Shown here piece after piece: positions 25,365-35,741 of a DNA stretch of 64,000 bases. Location of the stretch: contig CM065301.1 of NCBI GenBank assembly GCA_032871835.1, positions 29,830,405 to 29,894,404 on the forward strand. The letters run 5' to 3'. Below the pieces are notes generated by a model. It saw only the letters and a program-made list of their open reading frames with translations. It had not been told where the DNA came from and ran no database searches. The stretch is from Dipteronia dyeriana (lineage: Eukaryota > Streptophyta > Magnoliopsida > Sapindales > Sapindaceae). Every line of letters begins with the position of its first letter. The stretch's first letter is position 1. Both the position numbers and the translations under genes were made by a program.

Positions 25365-26381
25365 AAATTTTGCTTCTTACTTTGCCAAGAGACCAAGTTA
25401 TTTCCATAGTAAAAGCAACCGCCCGATGTGCTTTTACAGTCATCAATGTTTCCCACCCAATCCGTATCACAACAGTAACAAGAATATCATTAGTATCAAA
25501 AGAATAGAATAAACCAAGATTATGTATTCATTTTATATACCTAATAGTTCTTCGAACGACTTTCAAGTAAGACTCTTTAGGATTAGCTTGAGACCTAGCA
25601 CACTAACCTACACTAAAAAAATATTCGGCCTACTAGCCATTAGGTAGAGAAGACTACCTATCATGCTCCCTATAGAGTCTTAGGTCAACACTCTTACCTT
25701 TTTCATCTTTGTCAAGTTTTAGAGTGGTACTCATGGGTGTTTCAAAATCTTTACCTTTTTCAAGTCCAAACTTCTTAGTAAGATTTTTAGCATATTTAGA
25801 TTGTGTGAACATAATTCCATCACTAGATTGTTTGACTTGCATTCTAAGAAAATAATTAAGCTCATTACCATACTCATTTCAAATTCACTTGACATGACAC
25901 TAACAAACTCATCAACCTTGGTTTTACATGTAGACCCAAAACAATGTCATCAACATATATTTGTGTAACAAAAATATCTTTTTTCATGATGCTTGACAAA
26001 CAAAGTTCTATCAATGCCACCTCCCCTATAGTTTATCTCAATAAGATATTGAGTCAATTTATCATACCATGCTCTAAGAGCTTGCTTAAGGCCATAGAGA
26101 GACTTTTTCAATTTATACACATGGTTAGGTGAGTGTGGGTCTACAAAACCCTTAGGTTGTTCAACATACATTTATTCTTGTAGATAACCATTAAGAAAAG
26201 CACTTTTGACATCCATTTAAAACAATTTGAATCGCTTAAGACATACAATGAATAACAAAAGTCTAATGGACATAAGACGTGCAACTGGTGCAAATGTCTC
26301 ATCAAAATCTGCACCCTCAACTTGATTGTAACCTTGAGCCATTGGTCTAGCTTTATTTCTCACAATCTTTCCACTCTCATT
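24998..26381 (-). pseudogene. Element B: RT and RNase H (decayed)
   Basis: On the minus strand the RT begins with KIVRNKARPMAQGYNQ and ETFAPVARL (26370-26280), then [17 protein letters not shown] (about 26040-26110) and the catalytic TQIYVDDIV (about 25945-25970, intact). RNase H ends the protein (25456-24998) with [21 protein letters not shown] and LADLFTKPL-like motifs, stopping at 24998. Element J shows the same order. Frameshifts separate the parts. A GA/TC microsatellite expands the RNase H SLS motif. The N-terminal RT end is cut by solo LTR D. Confidence 0.88.
25331..25363. repeat. (GA)n microsatellite inside RNase H
   Basis: A dinucleotide run replaces the usual SLSTAEAEY coding stretch with an alternating Ser-Leu run, yet the flanking RNase H sequence stays in the same frame on both sides. 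It probably expanded from the TCTCTTTCT-like codons of SLS. Confidence 0.9.
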
Positions 26382-26386
26382 AGTCT

Positions 26387-28632
26387 TGAAATTCCCTTTA
26401 TCTTTGTAGTGAAATATACCTAGGAAGGGGGGGGGGGTGTGAATAGGTATATGCTCCAATTTTTATCTTCTTTTTAAAACAATGCAATTTTAAATGCTTA
26501 ATGAAAATTACAAACAAAGACACACGATATTTACAGAGGTAAAACCTCCAAAGAGGAAACATCCACGGGTTGATTCTACAACCACCAGCAAAAGCAAATC
26601 CACTATTTCAAATAGAGTTACACACTCAAGTAATCACACATGCTCTACAAGCTTTCACTCTCACTCTATCTTGGACCTAGTGATCTACTAAGCCGACTTC
26701 CTATCCAAGACCCCCTGTCTCTAGGAAGATTTCTTACTTATCTATCCGGATCCTCCCAACCCTAGGCAAGACTTCTTGCTTGACTATCCAAGGCTTCACA
26801 CATCTAGCAAATACTTCCTTGCTTGACAATCCGAGGCTTCACACCTCTTGCCAAGACTTCCTTGCTCAACAATCCGAGGTTTCACACCTCTTGTCGAGAC
26901 TTCCACTTGTTTAGCTATCCAAGTCCTCCCGACTCTAGCTAAGACTTACAAATGCTCAAATCAAAGAATCACTCTAAGATATGAAACTTTCTACCTCTTC
27001 ACAACGCATCTAAGTGATGATGAATGAAATCGCAAACAAGCACTTAACATAGAAAATGATGATCAACAAATTCTATGGACATGCAAATAGATAGCTAGAT
27101 TATGCTTTCAAAGATCAATCACAAATGCATCTAGACAACCTAAGCATGTTATCAAATAAGAACCAAATCAATGAAATGAATATATCAATTGATGTAGATC
27201 TAGTTCTCAGAAAATGAAATTAAATCTAGAAACAATCAATCAAGCATAAGAACAAAGGATTTCTAGCAACAATTTCATGTTTATCAAGTTTAGCACAAAT
27301 CATTCAATTTATCACAAATCTAGCTAAACTTGAAAATCAAATCAACAAACCACAAAATGATATCAAAATCATCCTAGTCATGCTTCTTAATCAAATAACA
27401 TCAATCAATAAGAAGATCTAAGAAGAAAACTAAGAAGAAGATGATTTTACCAACAAGGATGCCATCACGAACTGAAGATCAGATCACAACGAAACATGTA
27501 GACATCCTTTAGTTCTAAAAATGCTTGGGGTTTGTATAAATCTTCAAGACACTCGAAATCGGTTTTTGAATCAAGTGATTCGGAGTAGAAATGAAGAAGT
27601 TATCACAAAAACAAAAATCAAAATGTTAAGAGAAAAATTCTGCAATTATTCTTCAATTTCTCAACTTGTTCTTATCTTTTGAAATGAGAGGGAATGAGAG
27701 GTTTTAAAGAGTGAAAATACCAAATGACCTTTTTTCCCCCCTTCCTTAGTGTCTCCCTGAGATGGCCCATGGGAATCTTGGGGCAGAACACACTTGGGGC
27801 CGAGATGGCCACGCGCCATCTCGGGTTGGTGCATGTTGATGGCTTAAGCCATCGCACCTCACCCCTTGCGCTCTCCACGCGTTCTTCGACCTTTATTTGG
27901 CCTCCGAACTCCGAATTTGAATCTGTTTGAAGATAACAAACCAAGACTCCCTCACGGACATGGAAATATAAGATACTCAACCCATAAAATAATAATTTGA
28001 CTCGATACATGAAGACGAAGACAATGTATGTAACATGAGTTGAAAGTGTAGTATCTTTTGACTTAGAACTCGAAATCAATGGTATGAGTAACCGAAATGA
28101 CCGGAACTCAATCAAGAATGATTTAGGACTAAATTCAAGTTCAAGATCCATGTTATATAAACATATAAACAAACAAACACATTTCACACAAGAATGCAAA
28201 CTACATAGAGATAGTCTCCAATCATGCATTTTCCAAAACATGCTACTTTCATACCAATGCATGAGCATTCAACTTCAAGTGTGTGAAAGTATTATACCAA
28301 AAGATGTGCTATGATGCAAGGACACAAATATATGAATTTTATGTGTGTGCACATTTAAAGATGCACAACTAAGCAGGGACACATATGAATGAATTGTGTG
28401 TGTGTGCGCCTATGCCTTGCAAGAGGAAGAAGGATCTCAATACTTTAGCATCCAAGAATAGTACCAATCCTCTTGAAGATGAACTTTGCATCATGAGAAG
28501 TTGATTTTCTTCCTTGAAGCCCTTATCATCACGAACCATATAAGCAACTAAGCAATACAAAGTAATGAAGTTTTGTTATGGAATCAAGCCAACACAAATC
28601 TATGACCTAACAATCTCCCTTAGGACCTAACA
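26387..28632 (-). mobile_element. Solo LTR D (family 1) inserted in RT of element B
   Basis: The element is bounded by TGTTAGG (28632, minus strand) and TTTCA (26387), with perfect 5 bp duplications AGTCT at 26382-26386 and 28633-28637. RT coding reads KWVF...NKT on one side and KTNESGK on the other, across the duplicated site. It carries the family hairpin (27801-27823), the tandem block and the poly-C tract (about 26427-26439). Its outer 20 bases are extra relative to other copies and contain a polypurine-like AAGGGAGAT followed by a second TGTTAGG. A 198-codon frame in it is treated as incidental. Confidence 0.92.
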
Positions 28633-28637
28633 AGTCT

Positions 28638-29323
28638 TATTTTAAAACACCCATTTTATGCCAATCACCTTGACTTCTTTTGGTCTAGGAACTAAACATT
28701 GCACTTCTTTTCTTTCAAATTGATTTAGTTCTTCTTGCATAGTCCCAACCCAAAACTCATCATCTATAGCCTCATTAATGTTTTTGGGTTTAATTTGAGA
28801 TATGTAGCAAGCATAAGAAATTTGGTTAGCTAGTTGTCTTCTAGTTCTAACCCCTTCATTCAAATCACCTATGATGTCTTCTTGATAGAGCATGTTTCTA
28901 AGGCTAAAGGTAGAATTCTCAACATTATGATCATTTTGTTGATTATCATTCAAAGAAATTTCTATCCCTTGACTTTCTTGTTCAACACAACTTTCATTTT
29001 CATCATTATGACTAGACTCACTATGTGAATCCTCACTAGCATAACAATTAGTCATATCAATAGTTGTTTTAGTGTCATTTAAAATATGTTCTTTCAGTTC
29101 ATTAACACCATTATCATTACAAAAAACCAAGCATGCTAAGATCCTCTATTTTCACCTTAATAGACTTTATGATAGTCTTGGTTTTCAAGTTCAAAACCCT
29201 ATAATCAAGACTATTATTAGCATACCCAAGAAAGAGACCAACATCACTTTTAGCATTAAACTGTTCTAACTGATCTCTATCATTTAAAATGAAACATTTA
29301 CGACCAAAGGTATGAAAGTAACT
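28638..29323 (-). pseudogene. Element B: integrase C-terminus and RT start (decayed)
   Basis: The minus strand reads YFHTFGRKCFILNDR, then a GLFLGY-like motif (about 29330-29200) of the copia integrase C-terminus, an acidic linker, VRTRRQLANQ, and the RT start [12 protein letters not shown]...VIGIKWVF (28642). A TAA follows KWVF. The region is cut at its upstream end by LTR K at 29324, so the integrase catalytic core and gag are absent from the window. It continues at 26381 beyond LTR D. Confidence 0.85.
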
Positions 29324-30174
29324 TGTTGACAGAGATTTTTAGATTGTATAGGGCTGATCACGCGTCTAACAGGTTTTATTTAATTGTCGAAGATGTTATG
29401 GAGAAAATTGAAAAAAGAGAAGAAAACATGCACACATAAGTATATGTGGTAAAACCCCAAGGCGGGGAAACATCCACGGTTGCCAGTGATGGTGAGAAGA
29501 AATTCACTAGATTATAATGATTACACACTCAATCTCTTCTTTTTGGTGTATCTCTCTCTTTGTCATGTATATTTTCTATGTGTTCTCGTATATGTCTCTG
29601 TCTCCCTTTTACAATGAGATTATGAGTCTATTTATATGTACATAGAACCCTGATCATTTTTATACAAATAAAGAAAGATTGTAGTATTTAATTAGGACTG
29701 GTTACTTATTGAAATCGTCTTTGTCTTCTTTCCTGTTTCGAAGTTTATCCTTCAGGAAGCTTTGAATTCTTTCCTGAATAGAATTCCCTTAACACTAAAG
29801 AGGAATTAAGGATATTTCCTTATTGGAGTGTAATTCTAGATTCCTTGTTTAAGTAAGACAATTCTTCTTCGTATTTGAGTCGTAGTTGCCTTTAATGTCT
29901 CCCACGCATTGTCCAACTGACCAATTGTCTAGTCCCGACCAGACTTCTTTTATCCTGATTAGATGGTCCCGACCAAGTTATCTCTACCCGATCGATTAGT
30001 TTTCTCGATCATGTTATTTGTGCCCGATTGGTTAATTTTCCCGACCATCTTGGGTAATCTTGACTAGGCCTTGAGATTATCTATTAATTGCCTTGAGTGG
30101 ATCTTTCCTGACTCTTATGACATGGCATATCTAATCATGTTGAATTGTCATGCTATCAAAAAATCCCTATAACA
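29324..30174 (-). repeat. 3' LTR of unclassified element K
   Basis: An 851 bp segment with TG...CA ends: TGTTATAGGG at 30174 on the minus strand, and CAACA at 29324. On the internal side it is preceded by a polypurine tract (GGATTTGAGGGGATAT on the minus strand, 30175-30190), which sets the orientation. It shares no sequence with the copia LTRs here apart from the general AAACATCCACGG context. The family is not determined. Confidence 0.75.
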
Positions 30175-31195
30175 ATATCCCCTCAAATCCACGAGATGAG
30201 CTCCTAATGGCTCAACGAAGGGGATTTGAATAGTTTTGATTTTTTGATGCCTCTGCACTTATTGCTCTAACCCGATCATGTATCTTATTAAATTTATCGG
30301 TTTCGGACTCTCTTTTTTTAGTTGGACCAGTCGGTATCCCTGCTCTTGCTCAGGATAATTCCCGATTGTCTTGATTTTTTTTTCTTTTTTTTTTTATTTG
30401 GACTAGTCGGTGTCCTGGCTCTTTGCTCAGGATAATTCTCCACCGTCTTGATTCTTCGATTGGTGTCCTGGCTTTTCGCTCAAGATAATTTTCGACCGTC
30501 TTGAGTCTTCATCCAAGAGGTGTTCTGGGAACCTTGCCTCGATTTTTCCTGTTTTTCCTATGTAAACAAGTCACCAAGGACATCTACATGTTTTGTATGT
30601 TTACAAGGGTTTGCCCGAATCGTTAGTGCAATACTAACACAGCCAGACGCATTTCACCAGGTTTTCCAAGATAGCGCACCCTAGTGTTTTTTCTCGGTAA
30701 AACAGGTATCTCGGGGTGGCCGGATTGCTGACAGTGCTTTATATACACCAACTCAGTCCGGTAAGCACGCCAGATCTCTAACAACCAACTTCTCAACCTC
30801 TCGGACACCTTCACCTACCATGGCAGGTGTCGGCGCTGCGAGTTTATCTTTGATAACAAAGATGATTATTAAAAATTTGAACACCCTTCTTGGCTTATTT
30901 ATTCATTGATCTGAAAAATAACATAAAAAATAATTAGAAAAGCTAAAAATAAAAAGCAAACTAAAAATATCTTAAACAAAAACTGAAAGCAGCTAAGCTA
31001 TCTCCTTGAAGAGTAGGTTTTTTTTTTTGACCAGTCGGTGTCCCTGCTCTTTGCTCAAGATAATTTATGACTATCTTGGTTTGATCAGTGTCTTGGCCTT
31101 TCGCTCAGGATAATTCCCAACCACTTTTTTTTTAAGGCTAAGTTCCATCATTCATGAGCTTGTGTAGGGTCTTTAAAAGATAATGTTGATCATCC
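30175..31195 (-). mobile_element. Internal fragment of element K
   Basis: A mostly non-coding, GC-richer stretch. A unit of about 60-75 bases containing GACCAGTCGGTGTCC, TTTGCTCAGGATAATT and a CGATTGTCTTGA-like tail occurs at about 30325-30375, 30400-30450, 30455-30505 and 31028-31125, separated by T-rich runs. Repeats of this kind upstream of a 3' LTR occur in some Ty3 (Tat/Ogre) elements, but no gag or pol is visible to confirm that. A 63-codon frame at 30623-30814 is not recognised. LTR L begins at 31196. Confidence 0.5.
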
Positions 31196-32493
31196 TGTAA
31201 AGTCTTCATTTATTGATTGGTTTATTTTGTGAACAATCCACATGTTGGGGTTTTTATGTAAAGGTAGCTTAGGCTCTCAAGACCTTAAGAGAAGAAGCAC
31301 CAAAGGTAAAATTCTAAGTGCTTGCTTGCTTTGAAGAGATAGTTACACGCACTCATATCTCATGCATAATTCTTGTTAATATATGTTGTGTGTTTATATG
31401 TGTTCTTTCATAATTTGATAACTCTTCTTATATGTTTATTTTGATCACATCTTTGCATTTGAAATGACATGCATTATATGTTGCTCTTACACACATACAC
31501 ACACATATTCTTCTACCATTTGAATTGTTATATTTGACTCGGTATACTTATTAGCTTCATTGTCTTACCTTGCTTTCATTGTGTGTTTTGGTATGGTGAA
31601 TTTTTTTCAAGTTTAAAATATCCATAACAAGGCAATGAGCAGATCTATGCGTGGGGACCCTCCCCGTGTACTAACCGCGTAGTGAGAAGATTGAGAATTT
31701 CAAACTCTCAGTGTCAGGTCAATACGCAGACACTTGCACGGGTCTGGACCCGCGCATTTCACTGGGTGAAATTTTCATCTCTCTAGTTGAGGCCAATGAG
31801 TGGGCATTTGCGCGGCATAGCGAGAGTGTGCATGGGTCACTGTACAGATCCAGGCTCGTGCACAACCCATGCATTACGCTGATCTGGCAAATTTTATGAA
31901 AACGACAGCAGTTCATTTTTTACCCATATAAATATGTCTCTTCATATTCAGATCATTTCAAGAGTTCTATTTTTCATTCTTTTCTCTTAGAACATCCTTC
32001 AAGAGAAAAATCACCTTTATACATTCATAGCTTTTCCTTTGATCTTAAAACATCATCTTGCATCTTCTAAGTCTATTTAGAGTGCATCCATACGTGGTTA
32101 AGCATCATCACATCTTCTTAGGTAAGTCTCTCATTATCTTCATATAAGTTAAGTGTTTTCCTTACCAAGTCATCTCTTTTATGATTTGTATGCTCTTAGA
32201 ATATAATCTAGATAAAAATAGAGATTGTTTGTGATGAAATGGTTGAGTGTTGTATTGTGATAGCTTCATAGGATTGTTTGATCTATGTTAGCTAAGCTTT
32301 ATGAACATGTCATTTAGCTCTTGATATTTAGGATTGTTTTATATGCCATCTCATCATCCTAGATAAGCATCTAAGGTTCCCTGACCTTGTTTGTTCTTTG
32401 AATATCTTCATATATTCACATAGGCCATTTTATATCTTCACTGAGAAGTATGTCTTGTGTTGCTTCCAGGAGTAGGTTGCTTCAAGCACAAGT
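31196..32493 (+). repeat. LTR L (J family, plus strand, interrupted)
   Basis: It begins TGTAAAGTCTTCATTTATTG and matches the reverse complement of the J LTRs block by block: AAGGTAGCTTAGGCTCTCAAGA, the TCTTCAAGAG/TTTAAAGATG part, CATCATC...TAGGTAAG and the TTGTGTTGCTTCCAGGAGTAGG block. A TATA-like CATATAAATATG lies at about 31925-31936, after a GC-rich block (31640-31890) containing GGGTCTGGACCC palindromes. It stops at 32493 where element F inserts; the remainder of the LTR is not in the window. Confidence 0.82.
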
Positions 32494-33392
32494 TGTTAGG
32501 ATTATGCTCGATAGCAAGAGTATAATAATGTATTTGACAATCTTTTTATATTAATAAAGTGATTTCGAGTTTAACAAATCTTATAGCATTTATAGTTTAA
32601 TTATTATAATTGTCAAAAGTAAATAATCAAAAGGTCAAAAGACTGAGAAAAGAAGAATTGTTCATACATCTAGATATGTATGAGGTAGACACAATTCTTT
32701 AGTTAGTCTTGAATAATATTCACAACTTAAGATAAAAGGTTAGACGCCTTTATATTGTCAAAGTTGTAGATTCCTTTGCTAGCATTTGAGTGGGATCAAA
32801 TATGTTATGATGAATCTAAAATCATCAAAGTGTGGTATATTTGGGCAAAAAAATCTAGTGCACTGGGTGCATTGAATAGGATCACAATAAAATACTTTAT
32901 CTAGAACCGTCAATGGATAAAAGTTTTCATTTGAAGACAATCAGAGAGTCTATCTAAATCCTGAGATAAATGATGGACTTCTGGTTGCAAGTGTTATCAT
33001 TTGAGCTATCAATGAGTACGATTATATAGCATAGTCTATCCTCGATAGTTTGGTGGTATTCATTTGTTAATCGATAGAGGACTTCATTTATAGATATGGA
33101 CACCGTGGATCCATTTATTGAATGAGAGTAGAATACCATCATATGGATGTTTTGAGGTATTGGATATTAAATCTTAACGTTAAGTTTTCAATAGTGTCTA
33201 TTGAAACATGACTTTTGGACAAGTCAAAATATCCAAGTTCAAAATGTGGTCATATGAGTAAATATGGTAACTTGGAGAGCTATAGGCGGTCTATAAGCTC
33301 TTGGAGATTACTGGTATTCTTCACGAAGATACACTGTCTCCAATAAGGTTGTCTAGGGTATGAATGAGTAACATCAACTTATTTTATCTTTA
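32494..33392 (+). repeat. 5' LTR of F, first segment
   Basis: It starts TGTTAGGATTATGCTCGATAGC and is closely similar to 45893-46290 and 47523-48415. It ends with CTTTA (33388-33392), the target duplicated on insertion of J; the LTR resumes at 42582. Confidence 0.9.
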
Positions 33393-34285
33393 TGAAACAA
33401 ATATTATGATGTGTATAATATTAAACTAGAGGAGTGGTGAATAGATTTTAAACAATTTTACCAAATTTTCAATAAAGGTCAAGTTGACGAAAATGCCCCT
33501 AACTAGTTACAATAAAATCACAAGTGTAAAGAGTGCGGAAATATTAAAGACACTTGAGATTTACGTAGAAACCCTCCAAATGGGAAAAACCATGGGTTGA
33601 TAAGTGCGCCACACTAGAACCTCGAATCCACTAATGGCAAAGGAATTAAAACCTAATCCCGGTTTAAAATCTACCACCACTACCTAATCCTGGTATAAGT
33701 GAACCTAGTCCATCTTGCTTGCGATTTAAGCTACCTACTCCAGGAAGCAACACAAGTCTTACTTCTCAATGAAGAGATAAAATGTCCTATGTGAATATAT
33801 GATGATATTCAAGGAACAAACAAGGCTAGGAAACCTTATATGCTTATCTAGGATAATGAGATGACAATTAATGCAATCCTAGATATCAAGAGCTAAATGA
33901 CATGTTCAAAAAGCTTAGTTAAACATAGATCAAACAATCCTATGAAGCTATTACAATACAACACTCAATCACGTCATCACAACAATCTCTAATTTGTATC
34001 TAGAATATTTTCTAAGAGCATACAAATAATTAAAGAGATGGCTTAGCAAGCAAAACACTTAACTTGTAAGAAGATAGTGAAGAACTTACCAAACAAGATG
34101 TGATGAAGCAAGACTATCCATAGATGCACTCTAAATGACTTTAGATGATGCAAGATGGAGTTTTTATGCACATGGAATGCTTTGAGTGTTTAAAGATGAG
34201 TTCTTGGAAGAGTTTTTCCTTTGAAATGTGTTGTAAGGAAAAGATATGATGTTCTGAATTCTCTTTCGACCTGAACACAAAGAGT

Positions 34286-34316
<31 letters not shown>

Positions 34317-34998
34317 TTCAACCAAAGTGAGGTCATTTTGGAAAAAACATTCCAGCTTCCTCTATGTGCGTTGGTGACGTGCGTTGGTCGAGTAGCGCAC
34401 AGCCTAATTTTTTCAATAGGCGCTAGACGAGTGGCGCAGCTCAGGGTGCATTACATGCGACGATCCACTGAAATGTTACGCTGGTGAGGCTGTGCTAGTC
34501 GAGTAGCGCACCACCAACGCACTGCCCACTTTTTCAACTTTGCACTGGTTCAATGGCATAACTCAGTGGCGCATGACAAGCGGCGATCCACTGGAATGTT
34601 GTGCTGGTGAGGCTACGCTAGTCGAGTAGCGCACCACCAGCGCAATGCCAACTTTTTCAACACTCAAACATACATTTTCAACAAGTCCAAGAGTGATGAA
34701 GATGCATCCCATACTAATGCCTAACATGACATAAAAACTTTAATTACAAGATGCAAATAAATCAACAAGAGTCATTTAAACCAAAATGCACACAAGAAAA
34801 TACATAACATATATGAATTTAGAGTTATGCATGAATTTGTGAGTGTGTGCAACTATCTCTTCAAAGCAAGTAAGCACAACAATTTTATCTTTGGTGCTTC
34901 TCCTCTTGAAGTCTTGAGAGCCTAAGCTACCCTTACATAACACCCCAAAAATGTGATTTGTTCACGAAATAAGCCAATCAATAAATGAGGACTTTTCA
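33393..34998 (-). repeat. 3' LTR of element J
   Basis: 1606 bp, running TGAAAAG (34998, minus strand) to TTTCA (33393). It is nearly identical to 40951-42576 over about 33430-34250, but differs clearly in the GC-rich block at 34365-34670 and in the length of the TA/TG run near 34281-34318. The polypurine tract lies immediately upstream. Confidence 0.95.
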
Positions 34999-35741
34999 AT
35001 CTCCACCTTTGGCTATTTCGTGACAAAACCACCACTCACATTGATCCTCACAAAACAAAATAAAACACTGGGAAGATATTCTACATTACAAAGAGATATA
35101 CATAAAAAAAACTTCAAATCTTCAATCTCTTATAGAATCATCAACCCTACACACAAAACAAACAACAAGTACATTTTCCAAACCAAGTGCATGTGAGATG
35201 ATCAAGTGAATAGAAAATAAAAGCATTTGCATATAAGAATATGAGTAATGCACCACATCATGGCATGAGCAACTTTGCACTCTATTTGATTTTTCTGGGT
35301 AGGATATCCATATGATAGTAGCCATGTTCAACTATTAAAGAAAGAGAGACATTGATGAAACATTTTAGTCTCACTAGCTTTTTTACACAATATTTTGCAT
35401 TCAACAATTGCAATCATCAATTCATTCTTTATAATTTTTCATTAGCATTTCATTAAAGAATCATCATGTCATGGAGATAATTATAGGTCATTCAATATGT
35501 ACTTTCTATATAGATCTCCTTGTCCAAAAATGCATGTTTGAACATAAATATGACATGGATTGTAATCAAAGCAAAGTTCACACTTATTGAAGAAAATACA
35601 ATATACTATAGTATAAGTGCAACCAAGCTACTCAAGCAATCAATAAAGGAGCATAAACTTTTTCAAAAAATTTGGATGCAACAAGTATACAATAGCTCTC
35701 TTTGCCTGAGTTCCCCTTATGGGGTCAAAGACCACAACTCA
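34999..35741 (-). other. Element J: polypurine tract and 3' untranslated region
   Basis: The tract GCCAAAGGTGGAGATT (minus strand, 34999-35014) abuts the LTR. The remaining 720 bases upstream, up to the RNase H stop, are AT-rich. I see no env-like frame here, unlike element N. Confidence 0.8.

Noticed and set aside
26690..26960. CRISPR-like repeats
   Set aside because: The repeats are imperfect, lack unique spacers, and are a fixed part of a plant LTR.
27672..28268. 198-codon minus-strand frame as a host gene
   Set aside because: It lies wholly inside solo LTR D and recurs in other LTR copies; kept only as a low-interest observation.
29324..30174. Plus-strand 5' LTR interpretation of K
   Set aside because: No primer binding site follows at 30175, while a polypurine tract on the minus strand does, so it is a minus-strand 3' LTR.
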